The notes beneath the pieces are model-generated. The model did not search any database. It had not been told where the DNA came from and saw nothing but the letters and a program-made list of their open reading frames with translations. Positions 35,699-43,831 of a stretch of DNA of 64,000 nucleotides are shown in pieces. The DNA comes from Flectobacillus longus (GTDB taxonomy: Bacteria; Bacteroidota; Bacteroidia; Cytophagales; Spirosomataceae). The position numbers and the translations under genes are program-made. Numbering within the stretch: the stretch's first letter is position 1; every line of letters starts with the position of its first letter. Location of the stretch: NCBI RefSeq assembly GCF_030056705.1, contig NZ_JASHIC010000005.1, positions 62,001 to 126,000 of the forward strand, given 5' to 3'.

Positions 35699-36118
35699 CT
35701 AGTCTTTTATCGGAACATTATTTGCATCTAATAACTGAAGCTTAATTTTAATATTGCCCTTGGTTGCTTTTTGATGTTCATAATAGAGTACATAATTTTG
35801 AGCATAAATCTCATTCCTTTCTTTTTTTGAAAAAACACCTTTATCTAATCTAAAATTGATTATACCACCATATTTTCTATAATTTTCATGATGATGTTCA
35901 TAGAAATCGATAGCTGCAGTACTGTCAATACTACCTTCAATGGCGATGGATACCCTACAGTTTCCCATAGAAGGTTGTAAATTATCTACGAGAATAGCAG
36001 TATCTTTTTCACATTGAGTAATGGTGTATTCACGGTAACTGGGTTCTTGGCTGGTGCAGGAACCTAGTGTAGCTACAAATAATAAAGCTTTGATAGAGTT
36101 TTTAAGGCTGATTTCCAT
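35699..36118 (-). CDS. Small lipoprotein A, paralogue of the one at 37518; possible immunity protein
   Basis: 139 residues. The lipoprotein signal ends in ATLGSC, and the mature protein begins CTSQEPSYREYTITQCEKDT. The gene at 37518 encodes CTSREPNCREYSITQCEKDT at the same place, so the two are clear paralogues; the DNA is also nearly identical there. The rest is a small beta-rich domain I do not recognise. Its start lies 17 bases inside the end of the DUF6973-like gene, so translation is coupled. After the lipidated Cys there is no acidic export signal, so the protein probably faces the periplasm. Immunity to its partner is inference only. Confidence 0.82.
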   Translation of the reverse strand: MEISLKNSIKALLFVATLGSCTSQEPSYREYTITQCEKDTAILVDNLQPSMGNCRVSIAIEGSIDSTAAIDFYEHHHENYRKYGGIINFRLDKGVFSKKERNEIYAQNYVLYYEHQKATKGNIKIKLQLLDANNVPIKD

Positions 36119-36914
36119 TGGATTTACTTGGTAGAATTAATTTGAATTGGCCTAAAGTTGGAACACCATTTATCTTTACAATTGACCATAAGCTACCTTG
36201 AACACCAAGATTCTTTAATAAATCTTCAGTCCAGTAGTCTAAAGATAAACCTATGTTATTGTTTCTGACATCCATGATACTATTGAGTGCATTACCTTGT
36301 CCACTTTCATGTGCAATTAACATGTTATTTGCCGTAGTATAACCAAAAGCAACTTTTAAATTGTATGCTATTTGGGTATGGACAAAAGCATTATTTATTC
36401 CTTCGTCAATCGACCAACCTGCGAACAAACTTCCAGGTTTGATGAGGTTCTCTCCATAAGTTTTGGCATTATAATAAATAAAACCAAATTGTACAATTTG
36501 TCTATAAGTTAAGGTTTTCAAAATATTGATCTCAGCATCATTTAATTTCATTTTGAATTTTGAAAGCATATTGTTTATATACGCAATTACCTTTGCTTTA
36601 AATTCTTCAGAATTTAAGACTTCATCATCCATTGAAATACCTGCATAGGGACTAAATGTTACTGTTTGGCGTTCTTCAACATGAGTAGAGTTATTGTACC
36701 AACTCAATATCATATCAAAATTATTTCCTCGCATAGAAATACCGTAAACTGTTACTTCACTTAGCATGACGTCTCCGTCACCTATACGGCTTGAATTAGC
36801 TCTTATAATTTTAGTCGGTGAAGATGGTTGTACATTGTCCTCCTTCTTATCGCAACTTACTAAAGATAATAATAAAGTTACGAATAAACTTGAAAATAAT
36901 AGTTTTGCTTTCAT
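36102..36914 (-). CDS. DUF6973-like lipoprotein; possible surface toxin
   Basis: 270 residues. The lipoprotein signal ends SLVSC, and the mature N terminus CDKKEDN has the Lys plus acidic pair that in Bacteroidota lipoproteins acts as a surface-export signal. The C-terminal third (about 175-245) shows NAFVHTQIAYNLKVAFG, LIAHE and SIMDVRNNNIGLSLD. That His, HE and MDxxNNxxG spacing resembles domain DUF6973, which I recall from large bacterial secreted and polymorphic proteins. Catalysis is unproven. Lipoprotein A overlaps its 3' end by 17 bases and is co-transcribed. A toxin/immunity reading fits the layout but is inference; an envelope enzyme is the alternative. Confidence 0.75.
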   Translation of the reverse strand: MKAKLLFSSLFVTLLLSLVSCDKKEDNVQPSSPTKIIRANSSRIGDGDVMLSEVTVYGISMRGNNFDMILSWYNNSTHVEERQTVTFSPYAGISMDDEVLNSEEFKAKVIAYINNMLSKFKMKLNDAEINILKTLTYRQIVQFGFIYYNAKTYGENLIKPGSLFAGWSIDEGINNAFVHTQIAYNLKVAFGYTTANNMLIAHESGQGNALNSIMDVRNNNIGLSLDYWTEDLLKNLGVQGSLWSIVKINGVPTLGQFKLILPSKSNGNQP

Positions 36915-37089
36915 TTTAATAGATTTTTAAATAAAAATTAAGATAAGTGATAGAATTTGGCGCCATTTTCTGTTGTAAAATTCAGCTTATTGATTTACTT
37001 TTACTATACTAAAAAGTTGTTTTACAAAACCTATATAGTTGTATTTTGAAACCTTAAATAGTTCTTAAACCGTTTATCCCTTAATTAAT

Positions 37090-37605
37090 ATGAGATTAGG
37101 AAACAAGATTAGAATGATCCGTGAATTGAAAGGAGTTTCACAAGAGGCAGTAGCTATTTACTTAGATATTTCTCCTCAAGCTTATGGAAAAATTGAACGT
37201 GAAGAAACAAAACTAGATTTTGACCGATTAGAAAATATAGCCAATTACCTAAGTTTATCTGTTGAGCAAATTCTTGGTTTTAATGAAAATAAGTTACTAG
37301 GTTCGAAGGATGAGTTAAAGGGGAAGATAGCTTCAGAAGCTCCAATGTTAAGTGAAAATGGTAAAATTATAGAGAGGCTTTTAATAACATTAGAGGCTAG
37401 ATTTAATCGATACGATATTCTTCTAGAAAGAAATTTAGATATCATCGAAAAATTTGGGGAGCTAATCAACTCTAAAAAAAAGGGGTGGATAAGTCAGACG
37501 ACATATCCAACTCTTCTTTATTTAATAACTACAGTATCTTGTGAGGCTAATAATGAAATTATCTCACAATTAAGTATTCCAGACTTGGCATTTTTGTGTT
37601 TATAA
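37090..37605 (+). CDS. XRE-family helix-turn-helix regulator
   Basis: 171 residues as read. The N-terminal 65 residues are an XRE/Cro-type HTH: LGNKIRMIRELKGVSQEAVA, DISPQAYGKIEREETKLDF, RLENIANYLSLSVEQILGF. A helical middle (about 90-128) is probably for dimerisation. The last 40 or so residues run antisense to the end of lipoprotein B and look non-native. They begin just after a run of eight A and four G (37474-37485); dropping one A would stop the protein at once as NSKKRGG. It is divergent from the DUF6973-like operon (175-base gap) and so well placed to control it. Confidence 0.82.
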   Translation: MRLGNKIRMIRELKGVSQEAVAIYLDISPQAYGKIEREETKLDFDRLENIANYLSLSVEQILGFNENKLLGSKDELKGKIASEAPMLSENGKIIERLLITLEARFNRYDILLERNLDIIEKFGELINSKKKGWISQTTYPTLLYLITTVSCEANNEIISQLSIPDLAFLCL

Positions 37606-37931
37606 ACCAAGTTATAGTCATCCTCATAAATTTCATTTTTTAGAACAGTATCTATTTTTCCTTTTGATAATGCCACAAAGAATGGACCCATATCATGACC
37701 TATTGAAGTGAGACTAATATGTATCGAATCATCAATGTTACCTTGAATTTTTAAATAAATTGCTTTAGCAGGTTTAAATCCAAGGAGTCCTTCTACTTTG
37801 ATTAGAGTATCTTTTTCACATTGAGTAATGGAATATTCACGGCAATTGGGTTCTCTGCTGGTGCAGGATAACAGGCTTGCTACGCCAAATGGAATAACAA
37901 TACGAAGAAATGATCGAGTGTTTAAATACAT
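37518..37931 (-). CDS. Small lipoprotein B, paralogue of the one at 35699
   Basis: 137 residues. Lipobox ASLLSC, then CTSREPNCREYSITQCEKDT, matching lipoprotein A (35699) in 15 of the first 20 mature residues and at the DNA level over 37807-37868. The remainder has the same size and a related pattern (EIYEDDYNLVYKHKNAK against EIYAQNYVLYYEHQKAT). It has no toxin-like gene of its own and overlaps the end of the XRE gene by 88 bases in antisense. If lipoprotein A is an immunity protein, this would be an orphan second one (inference). Confidence 0.8.
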   Translation of the reverse strand: MYLNTRSFLRIVIPFGVASLLSCTSREPNCREYSITQCEKDTLIKVEGLLGFKPAKAIYLKIQGNIDDSIHISLTSIGHDMGPFFVALSKGKIDTVLKNEIYEDDYNLVYKHKNAKSGILNCEIISLLASQDTVVIK

Positions 37932-37992
37932 GGTGAAGAATTTTAAAGGTTGAAACTATTTATAAAATCTTGGTTTGAAGGTGAATTAAGTG

Positions 37993-38062
37993 TTATTTCA
38001 ATAGACTTTACTTTTAGGGTGCGACTTTAGTCGCACCCTAAAAGTAAAGTCTATTGAAATAA
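37993..38062. terminator. Very long perfect inverted repeat (32-bp arms)
   Basis: The 32 bases from 37993 are exactly complementary to 38031-38062 across the six bases CTTTAG, which can themselves add two pairs. It lies 18 bases after the gntR stop (minus strand) and probably ends that transcript, although no strong T tract follows. Confidence 0.7.
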
Positions 38063-38080
38063 AAACAGGTTCTCAATTTT

Positions 38081-38794
38081 CTACACAATCAAACTACTCA
38101 ACGAATACTGTTGTGTATTGCAAAAAGAAACGCTGTAGAAATAATATCCCATACGGTTGGTGGTGTATCGGCGCCATACATATACGAGCGGGCTACCCAC
38201 ACTGACTTTCAAGAATTGTGCTTCTTGGGCTTTGGCCAACACACATGATACTTCTTGTTCAACACCTGAGGCTTCTACGTGATAATTGACGCGCAATGAT
38301 TCCATGATTGAATCATTGACAAAAGGCGTCATTATAAAACCTGGCAAATTGATATTGGGCAAATAATAGTATTCAAACATCACAGGCGTAGCTTGAGAAT
38401 GGTGTAGATTCATCGCAACGATACAACCTGCTTGTCGCTCAGCTTCTGAAATTGGAAAGAAAAAGGCAGGATCCCATGCCTGAATGGAAGGTCTACCAAT
38501 GATTTTGGATTGTAGGGCTACCTCTTCATTACTATTGAGCTGTTTGGGGTCTCTAAATGCCAATAATCCTACCGTTTTGCGTCTAAGATTTACAAAACTC
38601 CCTTTTCCCTTTTGCTTACGGATATAGCCATCCTTTACAAGCTCGTTGAGGGCTTGTCGAACGGTCATACGAGTGATTTGATGTAAATCGGCTAACTGAT
38701 TTTCGGATGGCAATAAATCATCTTGCTGATAAATACCCGAAATAATCTGATGTCGAAGGCTCTCGTATAGTTGTCGATATTGTGGAATTTGCAT
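38081..38794 (-). CDS. GntR-family transcriptional regulator (HutC/UTRA type)
   Basis: 237 residues. The N-terminal winged helix reads IPQYRQLYESLRHQIISGIY, LLPSENQLADLHQITRMTVRQALNELVKDGYI and KGKGSFV, the standard GntR pattern. The C-terminal 150 residues fit the UTRA ligand-binding fold (PVMFEYYYLPNINLPGF, VEQEVSCVLAKAQEAQFLKVSVGSPLVYVWRRY). Such regulators bind a small metabolite, often a sugar phosphate or amine; the ligand here is unknown. TATTTTTG at 38823-38816 could be a -7 element, but there is no matching -33. It ends at the long inverted repeat. Confidence 0.93.
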   Translation of the reverse strand: MQIPQYRQLYESLRHQIISGIYQQDDLLPSENQLADLHQITRMTVRQALNELVKDGYIRKQKGKGSFVNLRRKTVGLLAFRDPKQLNSNEEVALQSKIIGRPSIQAWDPAFFFPISEAERQAGCIVAMNLHHSQATPVMFEYYYLPNINLPGFIMTPFVNDSIMESLRVNYHVEASGVEQEVSCVLAKAQEAQFLKVSVGSPLVYVWRRYTTNRMGYYFYSVSFCNTQQYSLSSLIV

Positions 38795-38981
38795 ACGCTC
38801 TTAGGAATTAGGGTGCAAAAATACAATTCTTCGGCAAGACTTATACACTTCTAAGAGGAGCTTTCGTAAAAGAGATACTTGAATTGAGAGTAATTGTCTG
38901 AAATACAGTTTTTTATAAAATAAAACATGATAAAAATTAGTATTCAAGAATATATTTACTACTGCTATGCGAAAGCAGATA

Positions 38982-39019
38982 GGCACAAAGCATCATATAT
39001 AATCTGATAACTTTGTGCC
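38982..39019 (-). terminator. Hairpin ending the ABC/M1 operon
   Basis: GGCACAAAG pairs with CTTTGTGCC, with ATCA/TGAT pairing further in. It lies 23 bases downstream of the ABC-permease/M1-peptidase gene stop on the minus strand. Confidence 0.65.
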
Positions 39020-39042
39020 CAATGCCATGATTTGCGATATGT

Positions 39043-42000
39043 TTACTCAACAGATACTTTCTTTACGTTGTCGATGATATGTTTATCAATCAACTTATAA
39101 ATTGGGTCAATTCCTGCTTTGAAAGGTTCTTCTTTTAGGATAAGTTTAAGTGTTTGCACTTTTTGATTAAAACGATGTTTTTTTAGATAAATTAATTTAT
39201 CTTTTCCTTCTGCATCTTTTCTATAAACGCCCACATCAATCCAGTCGTTCATACCAATCACCTTTTGGTTGCCAGATTTGTCTGCTCGGCTTTTTTCTGT
39301 AGCAATTTTCAAGGTTAGTTCATAACTATTATTTTTCAGCTTTTTGGCAGTAGCTACATCTGTTTTATTTTCATACAAAGTAATAGTTTCAAAAAGGTCT
39401 GTAATCAGATATTTGAGCGAATCAGGCGTTGCTTTTTTCAGATAACCCAATAAATCTTGGGTTGTTGGATAACGTTTTTGAGGACGATCTGGACCTGCGT
39501 ATTTCCAATCTTTAGCATATTCGGATAAGGCTTGATTTACCTTATCTTCACCGATATAATCTTGCAAAGCATACAAACATACAGAGCCTTTGTTATAATG
39601 GATATATTGTTGATTTTCACATAGATATAAAGGTTGTTCTTTCTTGCGCTCGGTGGCACGACCGTAAAGATATTCATCCAAATTATATTTCATGAACTTT
39701 TGCATTGCTTCGGTCGAAACATGATTTTTGAGTACCATCAAGGCTGAGTATTCAGATAAAGACTCCGAAAGCATTCCATTGCCTTTTACGTTGGCTTCAA
39801 TTACTTGATGTCCCCACCACTGATGACCTAGTTCGTGCGCAGTTACATAGAATGGAATATCAGGGTCATCTTTTTGAATATCCATCACAAATCCCATACT
39901 TTCTGAAAACGGAACCGTATTAGCAAAAGATTGTGCAAAAGAAGCATATCTCGGAAACTCCATAATGCGCATTTGTTTGTATTGAAAAGGGCTGAAGTTT
40001 TTCGAATAATATCCCAAAGCCTTCTTCATGCCATTCATGATTCTATCAAGATTTTTATCGTGTCCTTTGTGATAATAAATCTCCAGATTGATACCATTCC
40101 ATTTTTCACGTTTTACCTCATATCTTGCCGAAACTATCGAGTAAAAATTAGCCATAGGCTGATCCATGCTATAACTAAAATAACGGCGATTATTGGCATT
40201 CCACGTTTTTTGAAGATAACCTGGTGCTATAGCAATTTGGTCAGGCTCAGTACCAATGGTCATCGAGAATCGAATTAAATCGGCATCATCGCCGAAGAGA
40301 TTACTTGATAACCCATGTGGGTCATTTTGATTCGGTAAGCGGTCTTCTTTGGGTTTGAGCCCATTATCTTCTCGGTCGTCTTTATCGCTCAGTTCGGCAT
40401 CTTCAACGTACCCCAATTGCGGAAAATAGGAGCTATTATTGAAAAAAGTACCGTTATAGACGATATGAGTTCCTGTGACGCTCGATAAGAAGCTTTTGGC
40501 GCCAACCTTTAGTTTAAAGTCCATTTTTATAGAATCTTGTGGCGCAAGGGCTTTTTGCAAACGATAAATAGTAAACTGAAAATCTTTCCATTCTTTTTGC
40601 TTAGTAAAAGGTTGGTCAAACGTCAGTTTTTCGACATCTACATCGGCTGTAAATGAAATATAGATATCCTGAATAGGTTGGTTAGTTTTGTTTTTTAAGT
40701 AATAAAAACCCACAGTTTCCATTTTTCTTTCAGATGGAAACAATTCCACCTTTAGATTGGATTCTACGATTTTGGGCTGAGGAGTATTTTCGTATTTTTT
40801 TAGCGTTTTCTCAAAATCCGCTCGTAGTTTTTTCTCATTCTTTGAAGAACGATAGGTTTCTAAGAAATTGGTATTATAAAAAATATAGCCACCTGTGCCA
40901 ATCAAGACTGTCAGTATAAGAATAGTTGCCGTGAGTAAGGGTTTACTAAAACGATGATTACTAGCAGCAATACGTGTTTCGAGCAATTCGTCGGCACCTC
41001 GTACGGAGAGAATCGTCGCACCAATAAACATGATCATGACAAAGGCAAGCCAGTAAGAACTCATCCAAGAAAATGGTGTCACAAAATGCCCATAAATATT
41101 CATGTCAGAATATTGCCCCAAACTTTGTCCTCCAAATTGCAAAAGAGGGTGTTCGACCCCCATCAATCCAAGTACTGCTGTAAGAATCAAAAAACCGACC
41201 GAGATAGCAATGCCCAAAAACTTATCATTGACTATCACCTGAATGAAAAAGAAGAAAAGCAGATATTCAACAATAGAGACAAGAGTGGATGAAAACAAAG
41301 TGCCAAAATACACCGATAGTTGAAAGTCAAAATATCCCTGAACAGCCTGAACTAGCACACTCAGCCCAATAAAAAAGGTAAATAGCGTACAGAATACCAG
41401 CAGCAGCGATAGAAATTTGCTAAAAATCCCAATAAAATCAGGGATTGGCATCGAATCAAAAATTAGGTTGAATTTGACAGTACGCTCTTTCCATACTAGC
41501 TCGCCAGCATACGTAACCGCAATAGCCAAATAGAAAAACTCTAAAATCCCTAAAGCACCAAGCATATTGGCAGTAGTAGGTAGAGTTCCAACCCCAAACC
41601 AACGTTGAGTATTACCGACTGTTGCTACAAATAGGGCAAAACCCGAAATAATGATAGTCAGAAATGGGACTTCTTTAAAAATGGTTCGGTAATAAAAGGT
41701 CGTTAAGCTCCAAAACTGGCGAAGATAGGTGCTCGTATTCAGCAATTGTTGCACTTGAGGAATAACCACATTTTCTGGTTTGATGCGTACTTCTTCTTGT
41801 TTATTAGATTTTTTGGGTTTAAAGAGTGAACTTTTGACTACATTAAAACTAAAACTCCAATACGTGATGGCTAAAATAATCAACCCCAATCCTGTGACAA
41901 TAAGGCGATTGTAAAGAAATACTCCTGAAAGTGGAATCATCCACATGTTGCGTTCGGCAGGTGACCAATAGCGAATGGTTGTATTAAGACTGATAATACC

Positions 42001-42633
42001 GAAAGGATCTATATAGCTTGCTAGTTCACGGTTATCGATATTTGAAAGGAGCTGTTGAGCAATATTATAGACGACAAAAAGGATAATACCTTGTGTGTAA
42101 ATCATCACAGATTTGCGAGTGAGTGCCCCTGCTGCAAAAAATAATGCCCCTGTGAAAAGTAAATTAGGTATTACCAAGACAAAAAATGGCTGAATGAAAT
42201 GCAGCAAATTAAAGGGAAGCAAATTTTCAGCTTTGCGGTTTGGTAAGAAGTCCCCGATTGCTAAACCCAGCCAAAAACCAGAGAAAATAAATAGCAACAC
42301 TAGAAATGAGCCAATAAAGCGCCCCATCAAGTAGTCGAACTTTCTGATAGGATTACTAAACATCAATGCTTCGGTATTGTACTCAAAATCTCTCAAAACC
42401 GCTACGCCCATGACTGCGGAGGTAATCATACAGAAAAAGTAGGAGACAATTCCTTGTAAAAAAGCGATGATGAAGGGTGCGTTTTCTTTGATTTGTTCAC
42501 TTCTTGTTACAATGTCTTTTAGCTCTGTCGTAACAAATAATATAGCAGTTACAAAGAGTAACAAAAAGTATATCCAAGTTGCGGGTCTTCGCTTACGATA
42601 GTTAATTTCGAATCTAATAAATTCTAAAAGCAT
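39043..42633 (-). CDS. ABC-2 type permease fused to an M1-family metallopeptidase
   Basis: 1196 residues. The first half carries about 12 hydrophobic segments in two ABC-2-permease-like sets (starting FIRFEINYRKRRPATWIYF, and again near TFYYRTIFKEVPFLT). The second half is a periplasmic M1 aminopeptidase-like domain: zinc site HELGHQWWGHQ with His933 and His937, a third Glu in SESLSEYSALM about 20 residues on, and SESMGFVMD before it. Such fusions occur in Bacteroidota next to a dedicated ATPase, here 12 bases upstream. Probably it exports, or senses and cleaves, peptides at the inner membrane; the true substrate is unknown. Confidence 0.9.
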   Translation of the reverse strand: MLLEFIRFEINYRKRRPATWIYFLLLFVTAILFVTTELKDIVTRSEQIKENAPFIIAFLQGIVSYFFCMITSAVMGVAVLRDFEYNTEALMFSNPIRKFDYLMGRFIGSFLVLLFIFSGFWLGLAIGDFLPNRKAENLLPFNLLHFIQPFFVLVIPNLLFTGALFFAAGALTRKSVMIYTQGIILFVVYNIAQQLLSNIDNRELASYIDPFGIISLNTTIRYWSPAERNMWMIPLSGVFLYNRLIVTGLGLIILAITYWSFSFNVVKSSLFKPKKSNKQEEVRIKPENVVIPQVQQLLNTSTYLRQFWSLTTFYYRTIFKEVPFLTIIISGFALFVATVGNTQRWFGVGTLPTTANMLGALGILEFFYLAIAVTYAGELVWKERTVKFNLIFDSMPIPDFIGIFSKFLSLLLVFCTLFTFFIGLSVLVQAVQGYFDFQLSVYFGTLFSSTLVSIVEYLLFFFFIQVIVNDKFLGIAISVGFLILTAVLGLMGVEHPLLQFGGQSLGQYSDMNIYGHFVTPFSWMSSYWLAFVMIMFIGATILSVRGADELLETRIAASNHRFSKPLLTATILILTVLIGTGGYIFYNTNFLETYRSSKNEKKLRADFEKTLKKYENTPQPKIVESNLKVELFPSERKMETVGFYYLKNKTNQPIQDIYISFTADVDVEKLTFDQPFTKQKEWKDFQFTIYRLQKALAPQDSIKMDFKLKVGAKSFLSSVTGTHIVYNGTFFNNSSYFPQLGYVEDAELSDKDDREDNGLKPKEDRLPNQNDPHGLSSNLFGDDADLIRFSMTIGTEPDQIAIAPGYLQKTWNANNRRYFSYSMDQPMANFYSIVSARYEVKREKWNGINLEIYYHKGHDKNLDRIMNGMKKALGYYSKNFSPFQYKQMRIMEFPRYASFAQSFANTVPFSESMGFVMDIQKDDPDIPFYVTAHELGHQWWGHQVIEANVKGNGMLSESLSEYSALMVLKNHVSTEAMQKFMKYNLDEYLYGRATERKKEQPLYLCENQQYIHYNKGSVCLYALQDYIGEDKVNQALSEYAKDWKYAGPDRPQKRYPTTQDLLGYLKKATPDSLKYLITDLFETITLYENKTDVATAKKLKNNSYELTLKIATEKSRADKSGNQKVIGMNDWIDVGVYRKDAEGKDKLIYLKKHRFNQKVQTLKLILKEEPFKAGIDPIYKLIDKHIIDNVKKVSVE

Positions 42634-42645
42634 AGTTTAAATAGG

Positions 42646-43518
42646 TTAGGCGTTAGCAAATATTTTTCCGAAATATACGTCTTCTAAATCTGGATTTACA
42701 GCTACAAATCCAGCTTCTGGCTGAGTATCTGCTAGCACATTGATAACTGGCGTACCGGCAATCAAGCGATCAGAAATTACCGTAAACTGCTCTTTGTAGG
42801 TGTTTAGTTCGGCTTTTGTAATACGTTTTTGCCAAACCTTACCTTCTAATTGTGTCATAGCATCAAAAGGATTTCCTTTGTACAATACCTGTCCACGATT
42901 AATGATTGCCATGTCAGAACAAAGCTCTTTGACGTCTTCAACGATATGTGTTGATAAAATGACGATGGTGTTTTCGCCAAGTTCAGACAATAGATTCAAA
43001 AAGCGATTACGTTCAGCAGGGTCAAGACCAGCCGTTGGTTCGTCTACAATGATCAATTTTGGACTAGCAATGAGAGCTTGGGCTATGCCAAAACGTTGTT
43101 TCATACCTCCCGAATAGCCTCCCAAGTTTTTGGTGCGAGCTTCCCAAAGGTTGGTTTTTTGTAATAATGATTCAACAAGCTCTTTACGTTCAGATTTATT
43201 AGTGATACCTTTTAAAACAGCAAGGTGGTCGAGTAGGGTAAGGGCATCGATTTTAGGATAAACTCCAAATTCTTGAGGTAGGTAGCCTAAGGTTTTACGA
43301 ACATCATCTTTTTGAGTAAGCACATTGATGTCTCCCAACATAATACTACCAGAGTCGGCTTCTTGTAAAGTGGCAATAGTTCTCATCAACGAAGATTTTC
43401 CAGCGCCGTTTGGTCCCAGCAAACCAAACATTCCTTGATTGATAGTTAGATTTACATTATTGATGGCATGTACACCATTCGAGTAGGTTTTGTTGAGATT
43501 GGTAATTGTTAATTGCAT
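42646..43518 (-). CDS. ABC transporter ATP-binding protein (partner of the permease/M1 fusion)
   Basis: 290 residues from the ATG at 43518; the 21 codons upstream are hydrophobic and unlike an ATPase N terminus, while MQLTITNLNKTYSNG is the normal start. Walker A GPNGAGKSS, signature YSGGMKQRFG, Walker B LIIVDEPTAGLDPAERNRF and H-loop LSTHIVEDV are all present. It belongs to the CcmA/NatA-like group that drives ABC-2 permeases. The fused permease/peptidase gene begins 12 bases after its stop, so the two form one transporter operon. Confidence 0.94.
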   Translation of the reverse strand: MQLTITNLNKTYSNGVHAINNVNLTINQGMFGLLGPNGAGKSSLMRTIATLQEADSGSIMLGDINVLTQKDDVRKTLGYLPQEFGVYPKIDALTLLDHLAVLKGITNKSERKELVESLLQKTNLWEARTKNLGGYSGGMKQRFGIAQALIASPKLIIVDEPTAGLDPAERNRFLNLLSELGENTIVILSTHIVEDVKELCSDMAIINRGQVLYKGNPFDAMTQLEGKVWQKRITKAELNTYKEQFTVISDRLIAGTPVINVLADTQPEAGFVAVNPDLEDVYFGKIFANA

Positions 43519-43831
43519 GAGGTCAAAAGGTTTTTTGAAAAAAGAATTAAGGTAATATAGCAAAAATGTATAAAAAATCATTGAGAGGTGAATGAACTGT
43601 GAAAATAGTACTACATCTGTTTGAGGAAAGTGTCTTAAAAGTTGGTAAATACAATACGATTAGAAATTAATTGTCACCTTATGTGAGTCAAAAAGTGGAT
43701 TTTATCTTGATACTTATAAGACATAGACAAAAAGCACCGTGAGTATGATTAGACTAACTGTACAGTCTATCACACCCACGGTGCTTTTGAGTAAATCTGA
43801 TAGCAGATTACTGAATTTTAATCTCTAAAAT
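43519..43831. other. Intergenic region upstream of the ABC operon
   Basis: 313 bases. Contains the hairpin at 43730-43788 that ends the SDR gene. No gene and no consensus promoter that I can defend. Confidence 0.5.
43730..43788 (-). terminator. Large terminator hairpin after the SDR gene
   Basis: AAAAGCACCGTG pairs with CACGGTGCTTTT, and a second stem TGATTAGACT/AGTCTATCA continues inside after a small internal loop. Confidence 0.75.

Noticed and set aside
40954-41292. Open frame of 112 codons antisense to the ABC/M1 fusion
   Set aside because: Pure antisense shadow; the fusion gene is supported along its whole length by membrane helices and homology.
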